From: Folioceros fuciformis
Lineage: Eukaryota > Anthocerotophyta > Anthocerotopsida > Anthocerotales
Direction of reading: 5' to 3'
Length of the DNA: 52,652 bases
Assembly (NCBI GenBank): GCA_049999805.1
Contig: JBNGIO010005956.1
Span: 76,614-129,265 of the forward strand
How positions within the stretch are numbered: the stretch's first letter is position 1; each line of letters begins with the position of its first letter. This document shows, piece after piece, positions 1-11,184 of this stretch. Made by a program: the position numbers and the translations under genes. The notes under the pieces are model-generated. The model worked only from the letters and a program-made list of their open reading frames with translations, was not told the origin of the DNA and did no database searches.

Positions 1-1850
1 AATCCAATCATCAAGAAAGGGAGTAATTCGGTTAGCCAGTACCTTAGCAATCACCTTGTACGTGGACGTGAGCAGGGTAATTGGTCGCCAATTGGAGATT
101 GAAAGGCTGGCATCTTGCTTAGGGAGCAGGGAGATAACCCCCATGTTGAACCAACTCCCCATGCTACCTTCTTCCTAGAACATATTGACCGCTTCCATGA
201 ATAACGGCTGCATAAAATCCCACCCCCACAGTAGGAACTCGGGAGGGATACCATCGTGCCCCAGGGATTTATCCCTCAGCATCCCCTTCAGGGCTTGTAG
301 CACCTTGTCAGCAGTTATCGGCTTATCCAATTCCCTGCGCTGGACAGCAGACACTTTCGCCGAAAGCGCGCCATAAGAATGAGACCAAAGCCNNNNNNNN
401 NNAGCAGACACTTTCGCCGAAAGCGCGCCATAAGAATGAGACCAAAGCCGTTCCCATCCTGCCGCCTTCCCAATGCTTGAGAATATGCCAACAAAAAAGA
501 GGGTGATAAGAGTTTTTAGACCTTCAAGCGATTCCTGCACTTCGCCACACGCGTCTGGAAGGGCTGGAATTCGGGTCCTATGTCGGTAAGAAGCCACCTT
601 GTCGAAGAAGAATTTAGAGGGACCGTCTTCCTCCCTCACCCATTTGACTTTGGCCCGCTTAAACCAACCTCTAGCCCTGTCTTCTTCCAACTTGGCCAAA
701 GTGCACTGCACCTCCGTTTTCCTGGCCTCCTCCACACATGTGAGCTCCCGGCCTTCGCAACTCCTTTGTAACTGGCATAGGTCCTCTTGCAAAAAACATT
801 CTTGCTGGCGTTGTTCACGCGCTCGTTGAACACCTAGTCTCCTCAAATACCTAGTCGCCTCATTGTTAGCACACATCAATTTGACCGCCGCATTATCTTC
901 CCCTTGTTCAACCCCCTGCCAGACGCTTTTGATATCTTCAAAGACCCCTTTTTCCTTTAGTAAGGATGTATTCATTCGAAAATTCTACATAAACTTACTG
1001 GGTCGCCCACCCTCCGACGTAAACCCCAAGTGCAAGCTAATAGGATGGTGGTCAGAAAGGATTGTACCAGTGAGAATACTACATGACTATACAAAGGCCA
1101 ACCACCCTGAGGGTAGATAAAACGTGTCCAAACAACACGCTCCCAAATTCTATTGTTGTTGATTGGACTAGCTGAACATCAGGGGCTGTGGGTGGCGATG
1201 AGCCAGGAGAGCCACCAGGGATCCTGAACAGCTAGGACCGTGTCTCTCAACTCCTGCCAGGACATAGGCACCGCCCGGATATCTCCTGGGCTATCCCCTC
1301 GAATGTCCTCGTGACGTTCAACGAAGTTGAAGTCGCCAACCAGCATCCACGGGATCTGCTCATCTAGTTGATCCCCCAACCTACACCAAAGGATGCTCTT
1401 GTCAACAGCAGCATTAGGCGCGTAAATATTGCAGATACTGACTAGGCCTTGAGGAGTTTGTAGCACCACCCACACAAACCTCCCCTCTTCATCTTGCCCC
1501 GATTCCAGGATGTTGTGGGATTGCTCTAGGTGCACTGTAATGGACACGCCTCTGCGGGTTGCCGAAACACGTTGAGACGACCTTTCTCCATCTCTAATAT
1601 CTTCTGCTATAGCTGCTGCTCATTCTGAGCGACTAGGAAGAAATATCCTCTTCACACACTAGATATGCTTCGGAGATAGCTTATGCTCTTGCAAGCACAC
1701 AACATCCCAAATGACCTCCTCTTCTAGCAGATTCTTTAGACGTCTACACTTCGACACCGTCTTCAACCATCCCCCCAAGCCCCTAACATTCTAGGAAATG
1801 ATCCTCAGATGAGACCCCCTCTCATAGTTCTTCAAAGTGTCGATACCCAT
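1..1850 (-). pseudogene. LINE ORF2: endonuclease plus first part of reverse transcriptase, broken
   Basis: The ATG at 1850-1848 lies two bases after the ORF1-like stop. The N-terminus reads LRIIS-stop-NVRGLGG, where families of this type have a Trp. In-frame stops lie at 1791-1793, 1659-1661 and 1620-1622. The endonuclease core (1547-1179) carries the NIYAPN and GDFN motifs. A frameshift separates it from SDHHPI near 1050. Another stop lies at 985-987 (FM-stop-NFRM). The linker and RT start run from 975 to 178, with the conserved DKSLGHDGIPPEFL (Lys-Ser/Ala-Pro-Gly-x-Asp-Gly type), then a stop at 175-177, then NWRPITLL and LANRITPFLDDW. The YADD catalytic motif would lie outside the window. 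The stops can all be explained as former Trp codons. Confidence 0.88.
346..449. other. 10-base assembly gap between two identical 47-base segments
   Basis: Bases 346-392 are repeated exactly at 403-449, with N at 393-402. The duplication lies inside the LINE ORF and would insert repeated residues (LWSHSYGALSAKVSA twice). The simplest reading is that two contig ends overlap and were joined without merging. Confidence 0.85.
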
Positions 1851-1852
1851 TA

Positions 1853-3237
1853 CTAGGACTTGCTTGAGAGCTTTCGGACGGCAGATGGCTTGGGTAACCT
1901 AGCACCCGACACAGCTTTGGGCCGCGCCAGCTGATCCTTTGGTTTGCATTCAAGGGACAATCTTTGCAGCCTTTCCGACTTGCGAACAATGGGAGTGTTC
2001 CTCCTGCCCAGACTACCTGTGCGCCCCTCAACTTCCCCGGCTACCAGATCTGAGGACGGGATCAAGACTTTTGCCCAAGGAACGTCCAAGGACCACTTCC
2101 ACTCTGGGATAAGAGGCATACTGGGCTTATAGCCTTGTTTTAGCCGGATGTCAGCAAAAAGTTGACCATACTTCTGGTAAATTCCACTGAAGAATTCCAC
2201 CTCCAGTCCACTCCTGCCAACAGGAACCCCTCTGGCAGCCAGGAAGTCGAAGATCCTTTTCTGCCCAGCATGCAACTGGTGCATTGTAATGGTAAGAGGA
2301 ATCTGCTCCCCCCCGCCGCCTATCATAACCAGAAGGAGTAAAAGTCTTGCACCTTTCTCATAACCATCAGGTTGATCACCCAATGTCTGCCTTTCCTCCT
2401 TGTTAAACCTACCATCTTCCTGAACTCCTGACCGCTTAGCAGGCAGGAACCCTCCGGCCCTGGGGGAGGATACTCCACTTGCACCTCCTTAACCCATATA
2501 GGATCATTTTCCATAGAAGTTAAAGGGGATGTGGTACCTTCGTCCCCGGAGAAGACAGCTTGCACTTCAGGCCAAACAATCTTAGAATCCTCATCATCCA
2601 TAGCACTTGGAGATAAGAATACCTCGTCCTCGGATGCGTAAACCGCGTTATCTCTCATAGTGTGACTACCTTGTTTCGAGGGACTTGCATAGTCCACCAA
2701 TTTTGAACCGAGACCCTCAGATCCAGTTCCCTCCCTTCCAAAATCCAGTTCCGCTCCAAATCCACGTTGACTGCTCCTTACCACAATTTCGTTCACCTCT
2801 CCAGCATTGATCCTCCCCTGAAGTCTGTGGCCTCCCTTACGCACTGCCATCACCTTAGACTTTTTCCCTTCCGCGGAAGTGATGTCCAAGGCCATGCACT
2901 GAACAGCTTTATTCAGCGCCTTCCTTGCTTTGACCACGGCAGTCTGGTCATGGCGCTTAAGTCCTGATGACGAGTCTTCAAAAACTCGAGACCTTTTCCC
3001 TACGATAGCCTCCAAGTTCCTCTATTTGCCTATGGTCAAGCCAGAAGTAGCCATCAAGTTCCAGACAATAGAGCTAGCAGCCAATACTACTAGACCTGAC
3101 TCAACTATTCCAGCAGGCCCGAGGCCCCTTCCAAGCCCTGAGGACTGATGGCTCGTAGCAGGCAGGGTTGGAAGCTCAAAGTTGTTGTTTGTTGTGGAGT
3201 TACACATATTTTGCCCACTCCATGGCTCTTCAAACAC
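1853..3237 (-). pseudogene. LINE ORF1-like region
   Basis: Two open stretches, 3237-3022 and 3015-2323, are in the same frame and are interrupted by one TAG at 3022-3024. A third stretch (2383-1853) is in another frame, so a frameshift lies between 2323 and 2383. The region is rich in Lys, Arg, Ser and Glu and has no CCHC zinc knuckle that I can see, so it may be only the basic linker end of a longer ORF1. It ends (TAG at 1853-1855) just before the ATG of the endonuclease ORF, which is why I assign it to the same element. I recognise no specific domain. Confidence 0.6.
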
Positions 3238-4211
3238 TCAAGAAAAGGGAGGGCAAAAACTCTTTTATCACATGACAAAGGGAATCCATCCTAGTTGTCA
3301 CCAACCTTGTAACTATCTTGCCCCACAATGTACCGGTTACTTTAGGAACAAACATTGTACAATGAGAGAGACAATTTTGAGTGGAAAGAAGGGAGACATA
3401 ACATATAAGATTTGCTGAGGCGGGCATGGCATGAGGGGGAAGGACAGTCTGTCCAGGGTACGGTGTAAGCGGTTCAAAGGTTACTGGGTATGAGGGATTC
3501 AAGTCCCATGAGAGTTGTATGTATGTGGGTGAGATTCCAGCGTGTGGACGCCTACTAAAGACGGCATAGTACTGGAGACATTTCTGTCCGCTTTTACTGG
3601 GAACGTGAGTCGCGACTTTTCACTGTTGGAAGATTGCATGACTTGAATATGTGTGGCCCCGACTGCGAGCGTACCAGTCTCTCCAGTGTCTTTCCAAGCG
3701 GCCACATGGTTCGCACACTTGGTGATACGACCCAAGGTACACTATCTTCCTCACGAGTCACATGATGTCACTGTGATGCACGCTGTCCCGCAACCCTAAA
3801 CAGCTATCGCGGCTCCCACTCCGACGACGCTTGAAGGAGAAGGCGTCGTGGCTCTTTGGCATCTATCGCTTCCCGGATCAGTATCACACCCTCTCCTCGG
3901 TTCCCGGGCCTCACATCTTAGAGCACTCAATCTGCTGCCATACAGCTGTTTTGGATCGACACGACAAGCTGCAGTGTCCTGTGGCAGATAGGAGATGGGT
4001 ACAAGGAGAGCACCTCGTTCTTATGTAATGGTAACACACTATACAACATCATGCTAGACTCACATCATAAGGGGGTACTGTTGTGCTTGAGAGAGGCATC
4101 GACCCGCATTCTGCTTCTTCCTCCCTGTAGCTATGTCGGCCTAGACTACACATGCAACAAATGACATTCCTTCACCTGCAGATGGCATGTTATGTATATC
4201 ACAAGTCCTTG
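3238..4211. other. Spacer, no gene recognised
   Basis: This stretch lies between the LINE and the 3' end of the MAKR-like gene. Short open frames occur on both strands, but none resembles a known protein. The part next to 4212 probably holds the 3' UTR of the MAKR-like gene. Confidence 0.4.
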
Positions 4212-5795
4212 CTAAGCTTGCCTGTCGCCCACGACCGGTGCCCCCTTGCACCCGCTCTGCGACTTCTTGCAGTAGGCAATGGCCCCCTGGATGGAACTTT
4301 GTAACTCCGTCGAAGTGCTAGAAATAGGGTTGAGCAAGGGCACCGCGCCGGCTGACCCCCGCCTGGACGACAAAGATCCTTTGCTCTTAGTAGCAAGATC
4401 TCCCCCTCCGGTCTTCAACGGCACAGTGCTCCTGCTCCGCACGTGCAGCGACCTGAAGAGCTTCTCCAGATACCCCTGCCGCCCTCCCGACTCCACAGCC
4501 AAGCCCCGCCGCTTCCCCTTCTCGGCAACGTCACTCCCTCGCTTCTCCACAGGGTCCCGAGAATTGCCGCGGCTGCTGTCTCTGAAAGAAGCCCCATTAC
4601 TCCACGGCTCCCTCCCACCGTAATGTCCATCACCCAAACTGCCGCTGCTGCTGCTGCCCGCTCTCGAATCCTGCTGGCACACCTCCCTGTCCTCCCTGAA
4701 CGAGCAGTGCACGCTCTGCCACTCCCGCTTCTCCTCTGCCAGATTCTGGGTCCTTACCGACGCCCTCAGCCCTTCCCAATCACACTGACACGAGTCCTTG
4801 TACGAGAGCGGCCCGGACAGGCGCTCCTTGCAACCCAGAAACTCGTCATCATAAACACTGATGGGCCCCGAGTGCCGCAGCCGGGGAGCCGGCAGATCGT
4901 CAGACGATGACGAGTCCCTCGCCGGGCTCCCCGCCCTNNNNNNNNNNNNNNNNNNNNNNNNNNNNNNNNNNNNNNNNNNNNNNNNNNNNNNNNNNNNNNN
5001 NNNNNNNNNNNNNNNNNNNNNNNNNNNNNNNNNNNNNAACCCAACAACCCTAGCGTCCGCTGCAGCCACCTCCTCCTCCATCTCCACCTTCTTGCCGCTG
5101 CCACCGCCCTTCTTGCCGCCCCCAAAAATGCCATTCCACCTGGACGCCGACGGCTTCAACCAGGAAAACATTCTGGTATGCCCATTCCTGCCATGCAAGT
5201 GCAGCTGCTGCTGGGCTCCCGTCCTATTCCCAAATGCCACCAGGTTGTGAAAGAATTTGTGCTGCCCAGCACTGCCATTCCCCGCCGACTCACTCTTCTC
5301 CCCCGACAGATCCACAGAGTCCTTGGAGCTCCCACTGGAATCCCTCGACTCACTCGAACTGTCTGCGCACGATGAATCAGACGGCTGCGAGGACGAATCC
5401 CCCCAGAAGCTGCTCCTGCTGCACCACGCACTGTCCCGCCCACTGTTCTTCTCAGCAAGAAAAACCTGCGGCAGCACAGCCCGCATCGGAACGTCGGGGC
5501 ACCTCCTCCCCCTCTCCCGCAACCCGCAGCTCCTGTCCCCGCAGGGACAGCCCCCGTCTCTGGGCCACACTGCCGCGTCCTCCATTTCTCTCCTAGCTTC
5601 TGCCTGCGTCTGGAGGGAGAGAGTGTGCACCATCTGCATGCGGGGAGGCAGGGCCAGCGGGAGCAGCTGGCCCTTGAAGAAGAGATCATCCGCGCCCTTC
5701 ACATCCCCGGCCGCCACAGTGTTGAACTCGAAGTCGGAAGCAGCAGCTGCCGCTGCTCCTGCTGCACCTGCTGCAGAGCTCGGTTGCGGCTCCAT
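4212..5795 (-). CDS. BKI1/MAKR-like membrane-associated kinase regulator
   Basis: This is an intronless ORF of 527 codons, 33 of them unknown because of a gap. Two short motifs identify the family. Near the N-terminus (about residues 21-56) are DFEFNTV and DDLFFKGQLLPLALPPRMQMV-like residues, the conserved block of BRI1 kinase inhibitor 1 and MAKR proteins. At the C-terminus is SSIQGAIAYCKKSQ, the short motif by which BKI1 docks on the BRI1 kinase domain. Between them the protein is Ser-, Gly- and Arg-rich and looks disordered. Basic clusters (GGGKKGGGSGKK; KGKRR) could provide electrostatic plasma-membrane binding, as known for the family. The expected role is restraint of a receptor kinase, released on phosphorylation. 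The start is the first Met before the conserved block. The true length across the gap is uncertain. Confidence 0.85.
   Translation of the reverse strand: MEPQPSSAAGAAGAAAAAASDFEFNTVAAGDVKGADDLFFKGQLLPLALPPRMQMVHTLSLQTQAEARREMEDAAVWPRDGGCPCGDRSCGLRERGRRCPDVPMRAVLPQVFLAEKNSGRDSAWCSRSSFWGDSSSQPSDSSCADSSSESRDSSGSSKDSVDLSGEKSESAGNGSAGQHKFFHNLVAFGNRTGAQQQLHLHGRNGHTRMFSWLKPSASRWNGIFGGGKKGGGSGKKVEMEEEVAAADARVVGXXXXXXXXXXXXXXXXXXXXXXXXXXXXXXXXXXRAGSPARDSSSSDDLPAPRLRHSGPISVYDDEFLGCKERLSGPLSYKDSCQCDWEGLRASVRTQNLAEEKREWQSVHCSFREDREVCQQDSRAGSSSSGSLGDGHYGGREPWSNGASFRDSSRGNSRDPVEKRGSDVAEKGKRRGLAVESGGRQGYLEKLFRSLHVRSRSTVPLKTGGGDLATKSKGSLSSRRGSAGAVPLLNPISSTSTELQSSIQGAIAYCKKSQSGCKGAPVVGDRQA
4938..5037. other. 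100-base assembly gap inside the MAKR-like ORF
   Basis: A run of exactly 100 N, the conventional size for a gap of unknown length. The flanks are GC-rich and Ser/Gly-coding. Both sides happen to be in the same frame across 100 bases, but this proves nothing about the real length. Confidence 0.95.
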
Positions 5796-7695
5796 CTCCT
5801 CAGAAGAAGAAACACATGCTGGGCGAATGATTCGTCACAGCCCACCAGGCTCTGGATCAGCAGTCTCGGGCGGGCATGCATCTGAGCTGCTGCTGCGGCT
5901 GCTCCTCTTCCTGTGGACGCAGACGCAGCCGCTGCCGCAACCGCAACTCAGCGTCTCCATGCACCTAGGAGTGCTGCAATGCGTTCCAAATTTGGGGCCT
6001 GTCCTGCCGCTCTGACACGAGCACCAGCCACCAAGTACGTCTTTCCTCCGGGACCCGTTGCTTCTCTCTTCTCTCCACCGGCTGCTGTCGTTTGCATTGG
6101 GCCTGGCGCTGGCTGCCTGGACCCTGCTCTTCCAGCGAGGAGACGTCTCAAACGTCACGCTCGCCAACCAATTGCCCTGCACCGTTTGAAACACTTTTAT
6201 TTGCAATAATGTTCGTGGTCCCAGCAAAACCTCAAAACTGGGTCTCCTTTCATCCTATCTTAAATGCACCTTGCCTATTTCTTCTCTTTCAAACGCCCTG
6301 AGGCCCCATTGCTCTACCATGAATCCTGTACGTATCTCATGTAGATCGACCTCAAACTTTGGAGGTGTTACCGTAATCTGTGCCTTAAGGCACTGCTCTC
6401 GTTCGAGGTGTTTCTTCTAGTGCAAGAAGAACTTGTCGCTGACTAGCAGCAACGAGGGGTTTGTTGGAAGAGTCGAGGAACAAGTCAGGGTTGTTCCGGG
6501 GAATGGCAGCGGTATCCAGCTGCTTCTGCTCAGGGCTGTTGACATTGTCACTTGAGCAGGTTTGTTTGATAATTCTGTTGCTTCTGGTGCCGACATGAGA
6601 TGCTGGAGCTTGTCAGTTGCTGGAGGTGTTGTAGCAGTGTCTGTGAAGGCGGGAGCACGGACTTCTCAGGATAATTCAATGCTTGAGTCGAAGAAGTGAA
6701 ATTTGAGGCTGACAGATTTGTACACCACAGATGTGTGGTTGCAGAGACTGTGAAGGCGGAGGATGCTTACATCGATCCTGATCAGCCTCCATGTAGACGG
6801 TCGGCGCTGACGGATTTCAACCCCAAAGAAGTTTGCTCTTAAGAACCTTGAAGGTACCCCCTGTTATTGCAATTGGTATGTTGAACTAGGAGGACTGCTT
6901 CTTCTTGCTGTGGTAATGTTTTCACCTGCCTCCTTCCACTTCAATTGATGACTTCTACCCCCAGATGCAGGTTCGTTTGGACGAAGAGGAAGTGGACGAG
7001 GAACAAGAAGAGGAGGAGGAGGAGGAAAGGAGCAGAAAGAGGTGGGAGCGGTGTGACTCAGGCCAGAAATCCGTGACGCTGAAAGTTCGCCAAAATGTAC
7101 CACATGCATGCTCCACTCTCCCTCTGTTTCATTGACTCTCCTTGGTTGGATCTAGATGCCTGATCTCGTAGTCAAAGCATACCCTAACGGTTCTCAATTG
7201 TGAAAACTGCAGATGGTGGTGAGCTCGGAAGGCTTCCATCTCGTCAATTGAAACTGTATTTGAGACAGAACCGAATGAGAGGATGTGTGGATCTAAACAA
7301 GATATCCTTGACCGGATAAAACTTCACAACTAGGTGGGTGCTTGGCACTCCAATCACAATTTAGCCTTCATTATAAAACAATAAGGTACTCGAGTTTGCA
7401 AAACATAAGACTCATAATTGGTTATGGGCTTTGGTGAGTTGGATTGTTTGATGCTTCTCTTCACCATTTCTATTCCGCGATAAGTATGATAATGAATTGA
7501 AGGCAATAATAATATTTTTATAATAGTTTTAAAATATTAAAAAACCTTTTCCAATATTTTGAATACTCAACTGCGAAAAAATATAGTAAAATTAACTATA
7601 ATATCTTCATAAAATTTTTGAATAAAATTCTTTTATAATCCATTTGAAAAGCCAAAAAAACTACTAGCTTTATGTTTAACATAGTTTAAAGTTTT
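5796..7695. other. 5' flank of the MAKR-like gene and spacer
   Basis: 5796-6230 is GC-rich and low in complexity, consistent with a 5' UTR or promoter of the minus-strand MAKR-like gene. Its short ORFs are Arg/Ser/Cys-rich and not convincing. 6300-7480 holds nothing I recognise. 7490-7700 is strongly A/T-rich and leads into the 3' tail of the retroelement fragment that follows. Confidence 0.4.
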
Positions 7696-8290
7696 TTTAA
7701 AAAAATTATTATTAAAAAAGAAATGGAAAGTCTCATCTACTCCAAAGATAGGAGGAACAACTCGAGCAAGGCCAAAAGGGGTACTAGCCCCCTTCGAACA
7801 TCATTCTCCAAAACTACCTATTGCTCTCAAAATGTCCTGATGTGGAATAACAAAAGGCCTACCTACCACCTATGCTGAAGAAGCCAATTGACTTGTGCTT
7901 GTTGCTGTTATAAAAACCATGTTGGCCAATGCTTTTTGCAAAGCAATGGATATGCGTTGTTGAAAGAAAGTCGCCACAGAGGAAAGAGAGAGAACACCAT
8001 TTCTACCACTTTGATAAACTTTGGCACACTCCTTGATGAACCTTGAAAAGTCCTTGCCCATAGCCCCATGAGTCTCGAGAGCAAAGGGGATGAAAGCATG
8101 CCTATTTTGTAGGGCAGGATACTTATGGACTTAAACGCTTAAGCTTGCACAACCCTCTACCGCCCATCCAAGGGGGTTGATGATGACGTGCTCATAGGAC
8201 AAATGCCTAGTGGGATCCGTAACAACCACATTAGCGACACAAACTTGTTTCCCGCTAGTGGAAAAAAACATGGAAACCTTTGCTCGAAAC
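7696..8290 (-). mobile_element. Retroelement 3' fragment (LINE-like ORF C-terminus), copy A
   Basis: Read on the minus strand from about 8290, the frame gives GKQVCVANVVVTDPTRHLSY, then FIPFALETHGAMGKDFSRF, IKECAKVYQS and ISIALQKALANMV. The pattern of an aromatic-Pro-Phe-Ala block, then GAMG, then SIALQ resembles the C-terminal region of some plant and algal RT-bearing non-LTR ORFs (inference from pattern, no search run). An internal stop is present. After the coding part comes a shared tail, GAGACTTTCCATTT, followed by T/A-rich sequence. Further copies of this family lie at about 17155, 18720, 25490 and 48981-49430. Confidence 0.6.
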
Positions 8291-8319
8291 TAGGGTACTA
8301 AGGATGATTGGGTGGGGTA

Positions 8320-8640
8320 AGTGCTAGCATATCAACGCTCTCTTGGTAATGTAGCGGAGTAGGCCTCTACATGCTGACGCTCTTGGGGTGATTAGACAGG
8401 GTGAGCAACAGCATGTCGGCGCCCTTTGGGATGATCTGGCGAATTGGGCTTAAGCACCGGCGCCCTTGGGGTGATGGAGCGAGGTGGGGCGCCAACATGC
8501 CAGTACTCTTGGGTGATTGGGTAGTTTGAGCACCAACATGACAACGTTCCTGGAGTGAGTTGGGCAAGCTGATTGATTGGGTAGTTTAAACACCAACAAC
8601 GTTCTTGGGGTGAGTTGGGCAAGCTGATTGTTCACAGGCT
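8320..8640. repeat. Degenerate minisatellite, unit about 50 bases
   Basis: Six or so imperfect units share the words GAGCACCAACATG, CTTGGGGTGATT and GAGTTGGGCAAGCTGATTG. The last two units (8525-8580 and 8585-8635) are the most alike. It abuts the upstream end of retroelement copy A. Confidence 0.65.
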
Positions 8641-8649
8641 TGGGTTGCC

Positions 8650-10548
8650 AAAGTGTAGTCATTGGGTGATTTTGGTGTACAATATGTAGATTAATCCATT
8701 GGCAAATCCTTGTTCTAGTCCACTAGCAAATAAGGTCATTCATGTAAAAACCCTAGATACAACATGCTAGATTTGTAATGGCTAACTCATACGTGAAGAT
8801 CATGGCTCTATTAGAAGTCAACCATCAAAACTCTTCCATGCCCAGCTGGTCATTTTGCCAAAGTATTCCTTGTAACAAGGATGTGAGAACAATTACCAAA
8901 TTTAAGTGGAATATTACCATGATTTTATTCCTTATTCACAAACTTTTGATCATATATCTCTATTCAGTGCCCATAAAGATGCTTCTTCATAATATATTCA
9001 CAAGGAAAGCTCCTTGTTGCATATTCCAACCCTTGCAATTTTATGCTATTGCCTCTTGACTCAAATGGACTCTCTAATAAAAATGAGTGTTGCTCCGGGG
9101 GGCTATTTCCCCTCGTAAGATGAGAAGGGTTTAGGGTTTAAGGATCCATTTTCCCTTGCTATTCAACTTCTCCTAATTTGAAGAATAAAGCTTGTCATTC
9201 ATTATATAAGCAATAGCAATCCTCTCCTTTGCTATCTTGTCCACCTGCTAATTGAGGCTTGGAACTATTTGTGGAGCTAGCATAGAAGCTATGCCCCTGC
9301 TAATTGAGGCTTGGAACTATTTGTGGAGCTAGTATAGAAGCTATGCCCCTGGACTTCAGGTTCCTTCAATCTATTCTCCAAGTATTTCATCTTGCTTCTC
9401 CTTACCTCCTTTCAACCCCAAGAACTAACAATGGTGTAAACATTACGACCTAGCAATGCGTGAAGGCGCAAGTGGTTAGCAAAGGCGGGAGCCTACCTAC
9501 ATGCCCAATGGGTATGGAGGGGGTAGTTGATGCCGCGTAACCGTTATGGATGAGCACTATACATGGGGTTCCATGGATCATTACCTATACATGTGGAACC
9601 CTATGTATACAGATATATACAGCTCATGGTTATTATGGTTAGTTGTCTACTCTATAGATCGGGCCTTCCCCAAAGTGGTCAATGTTGTCATAGCTAACAT
9701 TGAAATTTGAGAACACTTCATAAAAAAGTGTAGACAAAGTTTCCTCGAATGGTGATAATGTAGATGTGCCATAGCTACTTGGCCACAAGTTAGGCTATTA
9801 ATCAAGGGCATTTCAATGTACACTTGGAGACCCTTCATTAAGGTCCTTGGCTCGCTTAGAGGCCCTGAATAAAGGGTCTTTAAGCCTTGTGAAGGCCTCA
9901 TGTTGAAGGCCCTTTCATTGCACTCAAGCCTAAAGAATTCTAGGCCTCATGAATTGGGCAAATTGGATCGTGATAGAAGGTTGAGGAAGCTTGCTCCTCA
10001 TGGCATTTACTCAGTGGTGGATGCATAGGTCCAATTCGGGTCATTGGATGTTAGATGCACAGATAAATGATAGTAGGAGATGCTTGCATAGGTTGGAAGG
10101 GCTCTACATGTACAACCTCTCAAATACATTCTCTATGGCATTGTTACACTCGAACAAAAATAGAGACAACCTACACTAGCATCGAGGTTCACCAAAAGTG
10201 CAACATGAATCTATATCAACTACATCTGTCCAAAACAAAATCGCCACTTTCACTTTATAGTTGCATTAATCTAGCCTAACGTAGGGCCTAATTTTGATTT
10301 TTGTTTTGAGGTATCATAGGCTCTTCTTCAATGTATCTAGGCTTGATGGCATGCTTGTATGCAAGATGAGAGATGCACTTTGTGCAGCAGTGTGAATGAT
10401 AAGGTGTGATGGAAATAGCATTTTTTGTGAGTTATGGTCAACACAATCACAACAAACTCACTTTGTAATCGATATAGGTAACCCCATCTCTCAAAAGCTC
10501 TTCACTTTTAAGCACCTTGTCTTCACCACCAAGCACCTCTACTCATTT
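8650..10548. other. Spacer, no gene recognised
   Basis: Moderately A/T-rich. Short ORFs on both strands (for example 9647-9901 minus and 9991-10279 plus) show no family features. The only clear structure is the 52-base duplication at 9244-9347. Confidence 0.4.
9244..9347. repeat. Tandem duplication, 52-base unit, two copies
   Basis: The units at 9244-9295 and 9296-9347 are nearly identical (one difference, GCATAG versus GTATAG). Each starts CCTGCTAATTGAGGC. Confidence 0.9.
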
Positions 10549-10683
10549 ATGAGCAAGTAACTTCCTTTCTTGTCCTCCCTCCTTCTCCTTGCTATGAGCA
10601 AGTAACTTACTTTCATGTCCTCCTTCCTTCTCCTTGCTATGAGCAAGTAACTTACTTTCATGTTCTCCCTCCTTCTCTTTGCT
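10549..10683. repeat. Minisatellite, 45-base unit, three copies
   Basis: Copies lie at 10549-10593, 10594-10638 and 10639-10683, each starting ATGAGCAAGTAACTT. The unit is 15 codons long and stays open on the minus strand (YLLIARRR repeated), but no gene context supports translation. Confidence 0.9.
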
Positions 10684-11184
10684 CTAGCTATTGTAAGGAA
10701 CACACTTAGGTCTAGCTTTACCACCATTTATTTGTAATGCATAAGAGAGTGCCAAGTTCTTAGTAAAGAATAGTTTCTATGTAGTAATAATAAAATATAT
10801 TTTTTATTCTTTTTAAAAATAAATCTTAGAAAAAGAATCATGACAACGGAAGTAACCCTTAATCTAAACCAATTCTATGACCTCAGCTACTATCAACCAA
10901 GTTGGCAATTAATATTTAGGGTGAATCCTCAACTATATCTATCAACAAGGACTCGAAGTTCATTCTCTTTACACTCTCAAGCATGTAAAAAGACAACCTA
11001 CGTGCGCGGTGGATGACACAGTGCACAAAGCCCAAAGTTGTTAACACTGCATATTCATTTGGCCCAAAATGAACACCGACAAGTTCTCTTGTTCTCATAA
11101 CGACATCAGACGATGTCTGCGTTGTTCAAGTCCTGTGGCGAGGTGCTCGCAATTGCTGGACCTGAAGATAATAGACTCCATAGC
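10684..11184. other. Spacer and probable 3' UTR of the subtilase gene
   Basis: The A/T-rich part at 10780-10830 and the stretch next to 11185 are the expected place for the 3' UTR and poly(A) region of the minus-strand protease gene. No other gene is seen. Confidence 0.4.

Larger units (their letters stand above)
1..3237 (-). mobile_element. LINE (L1-like non-LTR retrotransposon), decayed and cut by the window edge
   Basis: Read on the minus strand, the order is an ORF1-like region (3237 to 1853), an APE-type endonuclease (1850 to about 1000) and the start of a reverse transcriptase (about 975 to 1). This is the usual plant L1 order. Landmarks are GDFNFVE and SDHHPI in the endonuclease and NWRPITLL followed by YKVIAKVLANRI in the RT. 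The element continues past base 1, so its 3' end, tail and target-site duplication cannot be seen. The reading frame is broken by several nonsense codons and at least two frameshifts, so it is not autonomous. The 5' limit beyond 3237 is not defined. Confidence 0.9.

Noticed and set aside
4279-6015. Several long plus-strand ORFs opposite the MAKR-like gene
   Set aside because: They are antisense shadows of a GC-rich, Ser/Gly/Arg-coding gene. No family features, while the minus strand has clear BKI1/MAKR motifs at both ends.
10549-10727. Minus-strand ORF with a repeated 15-residue unit as a repeat protein gene
   Set aside because: The frame exists only because the 45-base unit is a multiple of three. 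No start context, neighbours or family support it.
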